A stretch of 64,000 nucleotides of DNA from Myxococcales bacterium (GTDB lineage: Bacteria > Myxococcota_A > Polyangia > Haliangiales > Haliangiaceae): NCBI GenBank assembly GCA_947483555.1, contig CANKMW010000006.1, positions 62,001 through 126,000 of the forward strand, written 5' to 3'. Positions 49,096 through 57,108 of the stretch are shown in pieces; the first letter of the stretch is position 1, and each line of letters starts with the position of its first letter. Both the position numbers and the translations under genes were made by a program. The notes beneath the pieces are model-generated. The model saw only the letters and a list, made by a program, of their open reading frames with translations, did not search any database and was not told where the DNA came from.

Positions 49096-49141
49096 ACCAC
49101 GGCACCGACGACGGACCACGACGACGGACGACGACGGCTGA

Positions 49142-49948
49142 CTACGAGCCGAAACCGTCGAGCTTGATCCACGGCCCCGAGGTGTACGGGAACGACTGAT
49201 CGAAGTGGACGTGGGCCACGTACCACAGCGCCACGTCCTGATCCTCGAGCGGTTCGCGGCCGATGTACGCGGCCGGGAACGGGGCGGCCCCGGCGGCGGA
49301 GCGGGGCGAGAACGGCGCCCACTCGCCGTCGTGGTAGCGAACCGCGAACAGCTCGGCGTCGTCCCAGGTGTGGGGACGCAAGTTGACGACCGAGCCGGTG
49401 CCGAAGTCGACCTGCCGCCACACGAAGCCGTGCTCGTCGGCCTCGCCGGTGTGCGGAAACCAGCCTTCCTCGGCGATGCGCTGCCAGTTGCCGTCGGCGA
49501 AGTACTCGAGCGCGTCGTGGCCGGCGCCGTCGAGGTCGAAGTCGAAGCGCCAGTGCGGGTGGTAGGTGTGCTGGTCGTGGACGCCGGAGCCGTAGATCGT
49601 GATCCACGGGCACAGGCGGCCATCGTCGTGGAAGCGCCACAGCTGCATGTAGCTGTACGGTCCGGCGACGAAGTTCGCCGACAGCTCGATGCCGCCGCGG
49701 AACGGCTGCACGCGCACGTTGCCGGCCAGCGTGCGGGTGCCCAGCGGCACCCACCACGGGCCGCGGGTCTCGACGCCGTCGCTCGAGACGTCGATGTCGT
49801 CGCGCTGGTGATCGACGGTGACGTAGGGCAGCGACGCCTCCCACAGCACGCGACGGCCGCGGTACTCGGCGAGGTAGATCATGATCCCGGCCGACTCGGT
49901 GAGTCGCCAGTGGAACTTCCAGTTGGCCTCGGTGATGACGTTGCTCAT
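49142..49948 (-). CDS. Copper amine oxidase catalytic-domain-like protein, shortened
   Basis: 268 residues. By eye it aligns with the C-terminal beta-sandwich of copper amine oxidases: ANWKFHWRLTESAGIMIYLA with the IxWxKWSLDVGF... block; GPYSYMQLWRF with the GNYDYxxxW cofactor motif (Tyr98 at the topaquinone position, Asn replaced by Pro97); HTYHPHWRFDFDLDG with HQHxFxxRLDxxxDG, the first Cu His kept (His127) and the second changed to Tyr129; and LEDQDVALWYVAHVHF with the motif holding the third Cu His (His248). The block with the catalytic Asp is absent. No signal peptide. It starts 10 nt after the N-domain gene. Enzyme activity is doubtful. Confidence 0.55.
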   Translation of the reverse strand: MSNVITEANWKFHWRLTESAGIMIYLAEYRGRRVLWEASLPYVTVDHQRDDIDVSSDGVETRGPWWVPLGTRTLAGNVRVQPFRGGIELSANFVAGPYSYMQLWRFHDDGRLCPWITIYGSGVHDQHTYHPHWRFDFDLDGAGHDALEYFADGNWQRIAEEGWFPHTGEADEHGFVWRQVDFGTGSVVNLRPHTWDDAELFAVRYHDGEWAPFSPRSAAGAAPFPAAYIGREPLEDQDVALWYVAHVHFDQSFPYTSGPWIKLDGFGS

Positions 49949-49958
49949 GGGCTGGGGC

Positions 49959-50630
49959 TCACCACTGCGCCGCGGGGACGACCGCGGTGACGCTGTTTTC
50001 GAGGAGGTCCACCACCGCGATCACCGACGGATGCCCACCCGGGCGTCCGAACACCACCGCGGCCGAGCGGCGGGCGTAGGCGACCTCGGTCTCGTCCTTG
50101 CCCCAGTAGTGCATCGCGATCAGCGGCTCGTCGCCGAGCTGGAGCTGGGTGCGCACGCGTTCGTCGATCACCGCGACCGACATCGCCACCGATTCCTCCT
50201 CGCGCGACAGCATCGGCTGCGCCTTGCTGACCTCGAGGTGGGCGACCACGCCGGCGTCGAGATCGACGCAGGCGTCGACGCAGCGATCGGCCGCGTAGTC
50301 GTAGACCACGACCCGGGCCAGGCGGTGGCCGGCCATCCAGTGCGGCGGCTTGACCACCAGCGGCTCGGTCGCGATGACGCGGTAGCGGCCGACCTTGGCC
50401 ATCCCGGTCACGCGGCGATCTTCGGTGAGCGTGCGCACCGCGTCGGCGATCTCGCCCGGCGTCAGCGGCGCGAACAGGCCGGCGTCCGACGCCACCACGT
50501 CGATGGCGAGCGCGATCGGGGACGGGGACGGGGACGACCTGGACGGCGCCGCCTTCTTGGCCGGTGCCGGCTTGGCAGCCTTGCGCGCTGGCGCCGGCTT
50601 GGCCTTGGCCTTGGGGGGCTTCTTCGCCAT
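49959..50630 (-). CDS. Copper amine oxidase N-domain-like protein
   Basis: 223 residues. After a Lys/Ala/Pro-rich start (about 35 residues, AKAKPAPARKAAK-type), LFAPLTPGEIADAVRTLTED and the later VVVYDYAADRCVDACVDLDA correspond to the start of the N2 domain and the strand pair of amine oxidases (PLTxxEI...; VxLDLxxGxV), and SKAQPMLSREEESVA to the xxQPxxxxEE block. The end (AVVFGRPGGHPSVIAVVDLLEN) resembles the N3 strand pair (AYVDV...VVDL). Only the two N-terminal domains are present. Together with the downstream gene it resembles an amine oxidase cut in two. No export signal. Confidence 0.5.
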   Translation of the reverse strand: MAKKPPKAKAKPAPARKAAKPAPAKKAAPSRSSPSPSPIALAIDVVASDAGLFAPLTPGEIADAVRTLTEDRRVTGMAKVGRYRVIATEPLVVKPPHWMAGHRLARVVVYDYAADRCVDACVDLDAGVVAHLEVSKAQPMLSREEESVAMSVAVIDERVRTQLQLGDEPLIAMHYWGKDETEVAYARRSAAVVFGRPGGHPSVIAVVDLLENSVTAVVPAAQW

Positions 50631-50721
50631 GGCGCGGACTATACACAGGAGATCGCCGGGTTTCGGCGGCCAGGACGCAATCGGACGGTCCGTAGGTGCG
50701 ACTCCCACCCCGCTCCGGACG

Positions 50722-50745
50722 GCCTGTCCTGAGCCTGTCGAAGGG
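50722..50745. repeat. Dispersed 24-bp repeat, copy 2 (inverted)
   Basis: GCCTGTCCTGAGCCTGTCGA plus AGGG, exact reverse complement of 48405-48428. It lies in the 155-bp gap before a lipoprotein gene. Confidence 0.9.
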
Positions 50746-50785
50746 TCCGGGTAGATCGCCGGGCCGGTTCGTCCGTCGTAGGAGC

Positions 50786-51874
50786 ATGGCGCGCTTGCTC
50801 CTCGGATCCATCCTCTCCCTCTCTCTCCTGGGCTCCGGCTGCACGGCGGCCTATGCCGACCGGGTTGGACCCGCGCGGCCGCTGGTGCCGATCGCGGTGG
50901 CGCCCGACTCGGTCCGCTCACCGTACGCGGTCGAGATCATCGCCGATGGCGGCGAGACGCTCGACACCTTCTTCCAGAAGGGCCGCTACTACGTCCACGG
51001 TGCCAACGGCCAGCGCTACACGATCCGCGTCACCAACCCCACCGACCAGCGCATCGAGGCGGTGGTCTCGGTCGACGGCGTCGACGTGATCGACGGCGAG
51101 TCGGGTGACCTGCGCAAGCGCGGCTACGTGGTGCCGGCCCATGGCCAGGTGCTGATCGAGGGCTGGCGCACCTCGCTGTCCGAGGTCGCCTCGTTCCGCT
51201 TCTCGTCGGTCAAGGGCAGCTACGCCGGCAAGAAGGGCAAGCCCCGCAACGTGGGTGTGGTCGCGGTCGCGCTGTTCGCCGAGCAGGCGGCGCCCCAGAT
51301 CATCGTCGACGAGCCCGACTACAACTACGACGACGATGGCTACTACGGCGATGACGTCGAGGGCTACCTCGACCGCCGCCAGGCTCCCTCGGCGCCCGCC
51401 GGCACGCAGGCGCGCGAAGGTGGTGGAGGTCGCGGCCGGAGCGGCGACAAGGTCGCCGCCAAGCGGCCGGCGCCGTCACCGGACTCGGGCTCGGACTCCG
51501 CCGGCGAGGCCGCGGCGCCCACGGTCAGCGGCGGCGGCGGTGCTGGTTCCGGCGCGGTCGCCTCCCGTCCGCCGCCCGTCGACGGTCGCCGCGACGAGGA
51601 CTGCTGCGCCAAGCCCGCCGAGCGCGAGCGCCTCGGCCTCGGCACCGAGTTCGGCGAGCAGCGCTACTCGGCGGCCAGCCATACCCGCTTCGAGCGCTCG
51701 AGCGAGCGGCCGGTCGCGGTCGCCGAGCTGCGCTACAACGACACCGCCGGCCTCAAGGCGCTGGGCATCCTCGTCGAGCCGCTCCCGGACGCCGACGAGC
51801 TGATGACCCGCGAGACCGCCGATCCGTTCCCCGGCGATCGCGGCTTCGCGCGCCCGCCGGCCGGAATCCGCTGA
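50786..51874 (+). CDS. Lipoprotein, possible surface protein with disordered centre
   Basis: 362 residues, family not recognised. Signal LLLGSILSLSLLGSGCTAA is lipidated. Residues ~20-150 are a beta-rich domain (YAVEIIADGGETLDTFFQKG, YYVHGANGQRYTIRVTNP, WRTSLSEVASFRFSSVKG), then a long acidic/Gly/Ser/Pro linker (YNYDDDGYYGDD; GGGGRGRSGDK), and a C-terminal DUF-like segment with CC (DEDCCAKPAERERLGLG). The start at 50786 is set by the signal peptide; the frame is open 30 codons earlier but that part covers the 24-bp repeat. Confidence 0.65.
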   Translation: MARLLLGSILSLSLLGSGCTAAYADRVGPARPLVPIAVAPDSVRSPYAVEIIADGGETLDTFFQKGRYYVHGANGQRYTIRVTNPTDQRIEAVVSVDGVDVIDGESGDLRKRGYVVPAHGQVLIEGWRTSLSEVASFRFSSVKGSYAGKKGKPRNVGVVAVALFAEQAAPQIIVDEPDYNYDDDGYYGDDVEGYLDRRQAPSAPAGTQAREGGGGRGRSGDKVAAKRPAPSPDSGSDSAGEAAAPTVSGGGGAGSGAVASRPPPVDGRRDEDCCAKPAERERLGLGTEFGEQRYSAASHTRFERSSERPVAVAELRYNDTAGLKALGILVEPLPDADELMTRETADPFPGDRGFARPPAGIR

Positions 51875-51886
51875 GCTTCGCGTGTA

Positions 51887-51913
51887 GAGTCCCTCCAACT
51901 TCGGGAGGGACTC
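51887..51913 (+). promoter_or_regulatory. Hairpin hiding the ribosome-binding site of the next gene
   Basis: GAGTCCCTCC (51887-51896), loop AACTTCG, GGAGGGACTC (51904-51913): a perfect 10-bp stem. The right arm contains the Shine-Dalgarno GGAGGG, and the ATG follows at 51915. It may regulate translation or, less likely, terminate transcription from upstream (no U-tract). Confidence 0.6.
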
Positions 51914-51914
51914 C

Positions 51915-53063
51915 ATGCGATCTGTGATCAAGACCGGCTTGAGCGTTGCGTTGTCGTTGTCGCTGATCGGTGCCGCGGGCGCCGGCTGCAAGAAGAAGAC
52001 TCAGGAACCGGCCGGCGGCAGCGTCGGCGGTAGCGGCACCGGCAGCGCGCCCGGCACCGGCAGCGCGCCCGGCACCGGCAGCGCGCCCGGCACCGGCAGC
52101 GCGCCGGCCAAGTCACTCACGCAGCAGGAAGTGGCGACCTGGTACGCCGCCTGCTGGGGTCATTTCAACGCCCGCAAGTGGGACGACTTCAAGGCCTGCT
52201 TCGCCGCCGACATGGTCGAGGAAGACCTCGGCACCGGCGTGGTGACCAAGGGCGCGGACGCTTCGGTCGCCAACGCCCAGGCCTTCGCGGCCGCGTTCTC
52301 CGATGGCAAGGGCGAGCAGCAGCTCACCCTGGTCAACGGCAATCACGTCGTCAGCGTCACGCTGTTCAGCGGCACCCACGACGGCGCGCTCAAGTCGCCG
52401 ATGGGCGACATCCCGGCCAGCAAGGCCAAGGTGGGCTGGCTGATGGCCCACATGATCGACGTCGACCTCGCCACCGGCAAGGGCACTCAGGAGCGCCTGC
52501 TGTCCGACTCGGGCTCGTTCATGGGCCAGATCGGGCTGCTGCCCAAGGAGGTCCCGTTCCGGGCCGCCATCACCGAGGGCTGGCCGGAGAAGTCGGTCGT
52601 GCTCGCCAAGGGTGACGGCACCGAGAGCGCCAACGTCGCCGCCTATCAGGCCGGCATCGAGGCGTTCAACAAGCACGACAGCAAGGGCCTCGCCGCCACG
52701 TTCGCACCCGACGCGGTGTGGTCGGAGCAGGCGATGCCCAAGGATCAGACGGTCGCCGAGATGACCAAGGGGCTCGAGGAGTTCTGGGGCGGCTTCTCCG
52801 ACATGAAGCTGTCGCCGGGTTCGGTGTGGGGCGCCGGCGACTACGTGGTCGCGATCGGCACCGCCGGCGGGACCAACGACGGCACGTTCGCGCCGATGGG
52901 GCTCGACAAGAGCGGCAAGAAGTTCGCGGCGGCGTACGTCGAGGTCAACCACTTCAAGGACGGCAAGGTCGTCCACGGCTGGCTGTTCCTGGACAGCACG
53001 TCGATCGCCGGCCAGCTCGGCCTGTTGCCGCCGCCGCCGGCGGCCGGCGACAAGCCCAAATGA
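51915..53063 (+). CDS. Lipoprotein with two SnoaL/NTF2-like domains
   Basis: 382 residues. Signal LSLSLIGAAGAGCKKK (lipidated), a linker of GTGSAP repeats (residues ~37-63; 18-bp DNA repeats), then two tandem alpha+beta domains of about 150 residues each with the SnoaL/NTF2 pattern: helices (YAACWGHFNARKWDDFKACF; YQAGIEAFNKHDSKGLAATF), strands (VVSVTLFSGTHDG; YVVAIGTAGGTND) and ends (LLPKEVP; GLLPPPP). Such folds often bind small ligands. Its TGA is inside a large hairpin (53058-53091). Confidence 0.72.
   Translation: MRSVIKTGLSVALSLSLIGAAGAGCKKKTQEPAGGSVGGSGTGSAPGTGSAPGTGSAPGTGSAPAKSLTQQEVATWYAACWGHFNARKWDDFKACFAADMVEEDLGTGVVTKGADASVANAQAFAAAFSDGKGEQQLTLVNGNHVVSVTLFSGTHDGALKSPMGDIPASKAKVGWLMAHMIDVDLATGKGTQERLLSDSGSFMGQIGLLPKEVPFRAAITEGWPEKSVVLAKGDGTESANVAAYQAGIEAFNKHDSKGLAATFAPDAVWSEQAMPKDQTVAEMTKGLEEFWGGFSDMKLSPGSVWGAGDYVVAIGTAGGTNDGTFAPMGLDKSGKKFAAAYVEVNHFKDGKVVHGWLFLDSTSIAGQLGLLPPPPAAGDKPK
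52035..52106. repeat. 18-bp tandem repeat, four copies
   Basis: GGCACCGGCAGCGCGCCC, four copies from 52035 to 52106, in frame, encoding GTGSAP linker units. Confidence 0.9.
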
Positions 53064-53164
53064 ATGGGGACGGGAACGTCCCCTTTCATTTGACGCGCGA
53101 CGCGACGCGCGGTGGGGTGAATGCCGGGGGCCTGTACCCCGGCAGAGGGGACGGGAACGTCCCC
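53058..53164. repeat. Three hairpins between convergent lipoprotein genes
   Basis: First (53058-53091): AAATGAA-T-GGGGACG, GGAA loop, CGTCCCC-T-TTCATTT, a 14-bp stem with one mismatch containing a stop codon. Second (53122-53144): TGCCGGGG/CCCCGGCA. Third (53147-53164): GGGGACG-GGAA-CGTCCCC again. The GGGGACGGGAACGTCCCC core is a repeat of the type mobilised or scattered as REP elements; it may also end transcription from both sides. Confidence 0.75.
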
Positions 53165-53201
53165 TTTCAATTGAACCGCGCCGGCTGACGGCCGACCGAC
53201 G

Positions 53202-53810
53202 TCAGGGTGGCGCGGTCGGCGGCGGGCAGGGCTCGCCGTCGCCGCGCCCGGCGAAGGTGGTCGTCAGCGTCTCGTGATCGATGACCACGCTGAGCGGTCC
53301 CTTGAAGTCGGTGGCGGTCGGCAGCGCCCACCGCCATCGCACCGGCTGAGCCGCGGCGCCACCACACGTGACGGGGATGTCGGCCTCGCAGCCGCAGATC
53401 GCGCGCGTGTGATGAGCGGTCTCGCGCTCGCTGGGGAGCAGCGCGAACACGCCACCGCTGCCATCCTGGGCCAGCCGCCACGGGTTGGACACGCCGCACG
53501 ACAGGTAGCTCAGCGGCGCGAGCAGCGTTCGGCCCGCGGCTGCGTCCACGACCTGCCACTCGTGGGAGCCGTCGTCGCGATCCTCGAAGTAGTCGGCGGC
53601 GAAGCTGGGCTCACGGAGACCCTGCTCGGCCAGCGCCCGCGTGAAGGCGGCCTGGTTGCGCACGGCGAGCTGCGTCGCTTCGGCCTTCACGGCGTCGTTG
53701 GACGTGCAGGCCAGACCGGCGGGCGTCGCCGGCGCCGCCGGCGTCGGCCCCTGGCCACAGCTCGCGGCCGTGACGATCACGAGGAGCGAGCCGGCCCGCG
53801 TCATCGTCAT
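53202..53810 (-). CDS. Lipoprotein of unknown function
   Basis: About 202 residues. Signal VIVTAASCGQG is lipidated; then a helix (EATQLAVRNQAAFTRALAEQ) and a beta-rich region with two Cys pairs (ICGCEAD, VTCGG). The end is Pro-rich. Start at 53810 by the signal peptide; frame open further upstream is inside the kinase gene. It is 8 nt after the kinase stop, so probably the last gene of that operon. Family not recognised. Confidence 0.6.
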   Translation of the reverse strand: MTMTRAGSLLVIVTAASCGQGPTPAAPATPAGLACTSNDAVKAEATQLAVRNQAAFTRALAEQGLREPSFAADYFEDRDDGSHEWQVVDAAAGRTLLAPLSYLSCGVSNPWRLAQDGSGGVFALLPSERETAHHTRAICGCEADIPVTCGGAAAQPVRWRWALPTATDFKGPLSVVIDHETLTTTFAGRGDGEPCPPPTAPP

Positions 53811-53818
53811 CGTCGCGA

Positions 53819-55729
53819 TCAGTCCGGACAGTCGTCGAACGGGTTCTTGATACCCGGGACGCAGCGCACGGTGCGCGTCATCGAGCAGATCGCGACCTCG
53901 GTGCGGCCGTCGAACACCAGGTCGAGGTAGCCGGCGTCGTAGCCGGGCAGCGTGCACTTCACCTTCACCTTGGTGCCGCGCCGCTCCTCGAGGTGCGTGC
54001 CGCCGGGGCCGCGGTACGACTGATCGATGTACAGGATGCCGCCGTCGGGTCGGGTGATGACCTCGATGATGACGTTGCCACGCTCGCCGGGCGAGTTGCC
54101 GAAGCCACCGTCGCGCTTGCCGACCGCGACCAGCGCGCCCGCGTCGCGGTTGGGGCGGATGCCGACCACCTTGCCGGCGTCGTCGAGGCCGGCGTCGGCC
54201 GGGATCTCGACCACCAGGGCGGCGTCGGTGGGCACCTCGGTCACCTGGGCCGCGTCGACGACCAGCTCGGCCACCGCCGCGTCGGCGACCTGGTCGTCGA
54301 CGTCGTCTTTCCGCAACAACAGCGCGAGGGCGACCCCGCCGACCCCGAACAGCAGGATCGCCCCGACCGCGAGCGGCCAGCGCGCGCGGGCGGCCGGCGC
54401 CGGCAGGTCGTCGTCGATCTCGAACGTCATGGCCCGCGCTTCGGAGGTCACGAACGCCGGCTCGTTGACCACCCGGCGGTTGGCCTGACGGTTGAGGTCG
54501 GTGTCGGAGGCGGTGACCGGTGCCAGCGGCGGCGGCGGCGGCCGGGAGTCGATGGTGGCGCGCGCCGGCCGCACCGTCTGCTGATCCGGGCCGCTGGCGG
54601 CGCCCGGCGGCAGCGGCTGCAGCTGCAGCGCTTGCTTCTGGTTGGTCACGCTGCTCGACACCGGCTGGGCCAGGTCGATCGCGCCCGCGATGACCTTGAT
54701 GGCGTCGTACAGCTCGCCCATCGTCTGGTAGCGCTGCTCGCGTTTCTTGGCCAGCGCGCGCATCACCACCGCCTCGACCTCGGGCGCGATGTGCAGGTCG
54801 GGGCGGATCTTGCTGGGCGGCTCGATCGGATCGAGCATCTGCATCGCCAGCGTTCGCACCATGCTCTCCGACTTGTGCGGCACCCGGCCGGTGAGCATCT
54901 CGTAGAGGATCGTGCCGAGCGCGTAGACGTCGACGCGGCGGTCGGTGTCGCTGCGGCCGGCGGCCTGCTCGGGCGCCATGTACTCGGGGGTGCCGAACAC
55001 CGCCCCGGCGCGGGTGAGCCGCGGCCCGTCGTTGGGCTGGTTGTCGATCGGCGTGACCTTGGCGATGCCGAAGTCGACGATCTTGACGAAGTCGCGGCGC
55101 CCGTCGCGGCTGATGAGGAAGATGTTCTCCGGCTTGAGGTCGCGGTGGACGATGCCCTTGTCGTGGGCCGCGGCCAGCGCCTGGGCGATCTGGGCCGCGA
55201 TCGGCAGCGCGCGCTCGAGCGCGAACGGCGCCGACAGCTTGATCGCCGACGACAGCGTGGTGCCGTCGATGTACTCCATCACCGAATAGGTCAGGCCGTC
55301 GGGGGTGGTGCCGAAATCGGTGACGTCGACGATGTGGGGGTGGCCGATGCGCGACGCCGCCTTGGCCTCCTGCACGAAGCGCTTGATCGTGCTCTGGTCG
55401 CGGGCCACCTCCCGCTTGAGCACCTTGATCGCCAGCGGCCGCTCGATCACGAGGTGGCGGGCGGCGTAGACCACGCCCATGCCGCCCTCCCCGATGCGGC
55501 GCTCGATCAGGTAGCGGCCGTCGAGGGTCTGGCCGACCAGGCGCTCGTAGATGGCCGCGGTGTTGGTCTGCAGCAGCGCGAGGACCGCGGCCTCACCGTC
55601 GTGCGCCGAGATCGCCCGCGCCGACTGCGAGACGGCGCTGGGCGGGATCGACAACCGCACGCCGTCAAACGGGCAATAGCCAGCCTCGGTGTAGAACTGA
55701 TGGCAGTTGGAGCACCAGAACTGGGCCAC
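53819..55729 (-). CDS. Hanks-type Ser/Thr kinase with zinc-binding start and PEGA-like end
   Basis: 636 residues. N-terminal WCSNCHQ...YCPFDG (Cys6, Cys9, Cys19) is a short zinc-ribbon-like site. Kinase domain (~68-340): IGEGGMGVVY, AIKVLKREV, HRDLKPENI, VDFGIAK, GTPEYMAPEQ. A linker with TM (PLAVGAILLFGVGGVALALLL) leads to an Asp/Ala/Val-rich stretch and a final beta domain similar to PEGA (IEVITRPDGGILYIDQSYR, KCTLPGYDAGY). Start by GTG at 55729, 5 nt after the upstream stop. It is coupled to an FG-GAP lipoprotein and a PEGA protein, suggesting signal input from the envelope. Confidence 0.83.
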   Translation of the reverse strand: MAQFWCSNCHQFYTEAGYCPFDGVRLSIPPSAVSQSARAISAHDGEAAVLALLQTNTAAIYERLVGQTLDGRYLIERRIGEGGMGVVYAARHLVIERPLAIKVLKREVARDQSTIKRFVQEAKAASRIGHPHIVDVTDFGTTPDGLTYSVMEYIDGTTLSSAIKLSAPFALERALPIAAQIAQALAAAHDKGIVHRDLKPENIFLISRDGRRDFVKIVDFGIAKVTPIDNQPNDGPRLTRAGAVFGTPEYMAPEQAAGRSDTDRRVDVYALGTILYEMLTGRVPHKSESMVRTLAMQMLDPIEPPSKIRPDLHIAPEVEAVVMRALAKKREQRYQTMGELYDAIKVIAGAIDLAQPVSSSVTNQKQALQLQPLPPGAASGPDQQTVRPARATIDSRPPPPPLAPVTASDTDLNRQANRRVVNEPAFVTSEARAMTFEIDDDLPAPAARARWPLAVGAILLFGVGGVALALLLRKDDVDDQVADAAVAELVVDAAQVTEVPTDAALVVEIPADAGLDDAGKVVGIRPNRDAGALVAVGKRDGGFGNSPGERGNVIIEVITRPDGGILYIDQSYRGPGGTHLEERRGTKVKVKCTLPGYDAGYLDLVFDGRTEVAICSMTRTVRCVPGIKNPFDDCPD

Positions 55730-55734
55730 GGCGG

Positions 55735-57108
55735 TCAGGGCGCGCGGCCGGTGCGGACGTCGGCGTACTCCGCGGTGCGGAAGTAGGTGAACACCTCGCC
55801 CTCGGCGCCGACCATCAGCACCACCCCGGTGCCGGTGGCACCGAAGGGCGCCACCGTGACGCTCTTGCCGAACCGCTCTTCCTCGACCGGCTCGGCCGGG
55901 TGCAGCGTCATGGCCAGGTCGAAGCCGGGTTGGGGCGTGGCGTGGAAGCGGTAGATATAGACCGAGCCGCCGTTGGAGACTCCGAACGGGTCGCTGCGCG
56001 GCGCGCCGATGATCAGCTCGGGGATGCCGTCGTCGTCGAACAGGTCGGCGACCACGACCGAGTCGCCGAACTCGCTGCCCGACTCGCCGGGGGTGACCTC
56101 GGCCGCGCCGCCGCCACCGAAGCGCACGAACACCTTGTTGAGGCTGGGCGCCGTGTACACCAGATCGTCGAGGGCGAAGCCAGGTGCGGGATCGACCACG
56201 TCGGGAAACTGCGCCGCGACCAACCGCGCGCCGAGATCGGGCGGCGCCTCGATCGACGTGATGCGTTGCAGCGCGGGGCTGTTCATCTCGCAGCTGCCAG
56301 CGGTGTCGTAGGGCTGGGTGATCTGGGCCGGGTCGAGCACCAGGATCTCGGATGCGCCGTCGCGCCGCTCCTCGCCGACCGAGATCAGCACCTCGGGCCC
56401 GGCATGGGTCGTGTCGTCGACGACGTTGGCGACGATCGCCGAGTAGGACCAGTCGAACATGGCATCCGCGGCGCGGCAGCCCTTGAGCGCGAAGGTGGTG
56501 CCGCTGTCGGCCTCGGAGTAGTCCTGCATGATCACCAGCTGCGGGCCGCGGGCGATCACCAGCTCCTTGATCGTGTCCATGCCGAACGCGGGCAGGGTCG
56601 CGAACGAGATGCCCTCGGCGTAGATGTTGTGCCGCATCGTGCCGTCGACCTCGGTCTGCGCCACCAGCACGACCGACTTGACCGACTCCAGCGTGCGGCC
56701 GTCGACCACCGCGATGCGCGTCGGGTCGACGTTCTCGCCCATCACGACCGTGAACGCGACCCGATCGCTGTCCGGATCGCCGGCCAGCGCCGGCCGATCC
56801 GGGAACGACGCGAACGACAGCGTGGGCCGCGGGTCGGCGGCGTTGACGGCCCGGCGTTTGCCCTCGTCGTCGTAGCCGAGCGTCGACAGGCTGGCTCGCG
56901 ACTTGCCGAGCACGAACGCCTGGGTGCCCACGTCGCGCATCGGCAGCGCCACCAGCGCGACTCCGTACTGGCGCGAGTCGGTGGCCTCGGGCTTGGTCAC
57001 CCGATCGACCCACGCCTCGTCGGCGAGCTCGTCGAAGACCGCCCAGTTGCAGGCCGCCAGCGGCAGCGTGGCGGTGGCCACGGCGAGGACGAAGGTACGG
57101 GTCACCAT
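55735..57108 (-). CDS. FG-GAP repeat lipoprotein in the kinase operon
   Basis: 457 residues. Signal LAVATATLPLAACNW is lipidated. Later regions have repeats of the FG-GAP/integrin type (FGDSVVVADLFDDDGIPELIIGAPRSDP; GKSVTVAPFGATGTGVVLMVG), so a beta-propeller exposed on the surface or in the periplasm. Its ATG overlaps the PEGA stop by 7 bp (57102-57108), and the kinase begins 5 nt after its stop. Likely a partner or sensor for the kinase. Confidence 0.75.
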   Translation of the reverse strand: MVTRTFVLAVATATLPLAACNWAVFDELADEAWVDRVTKPEATDSRQYGVALVALPMRDVGTQAFVLGKSRASLSTLGYDDEGKRRAVNAADPRPTLSFASFPDRPALAGDPDSDRVAFTVVMGENVDPTRIAVVDGRTLESVKSVVLVAQTEVDGTMRHNIYAEGISFATLPAFGMDTIKELVIARGPQLVIMQDYSEADSGTTFALKGCRAADAMFDWSYSAIVANVVDDTTHAGPEVLISVGEERRDGASEILVLDPAQITQPYDTAGSCEMNSPALQRITSIEAPPDLGARLVAAQFPDVVDPAPGFALDDLVYTAPSLNKVFVRFGGGGAAEVTPGESGSEFGDSVVVADLFDDDGIPELIIGAPRSDPFGVSNGGSVYIYRFHATPQPGFDLAMTLHPAEPVEEERFGKSVTVAPFGATGTGVVLMVGAEGEVFTYFRTAEYADVRTGRAP

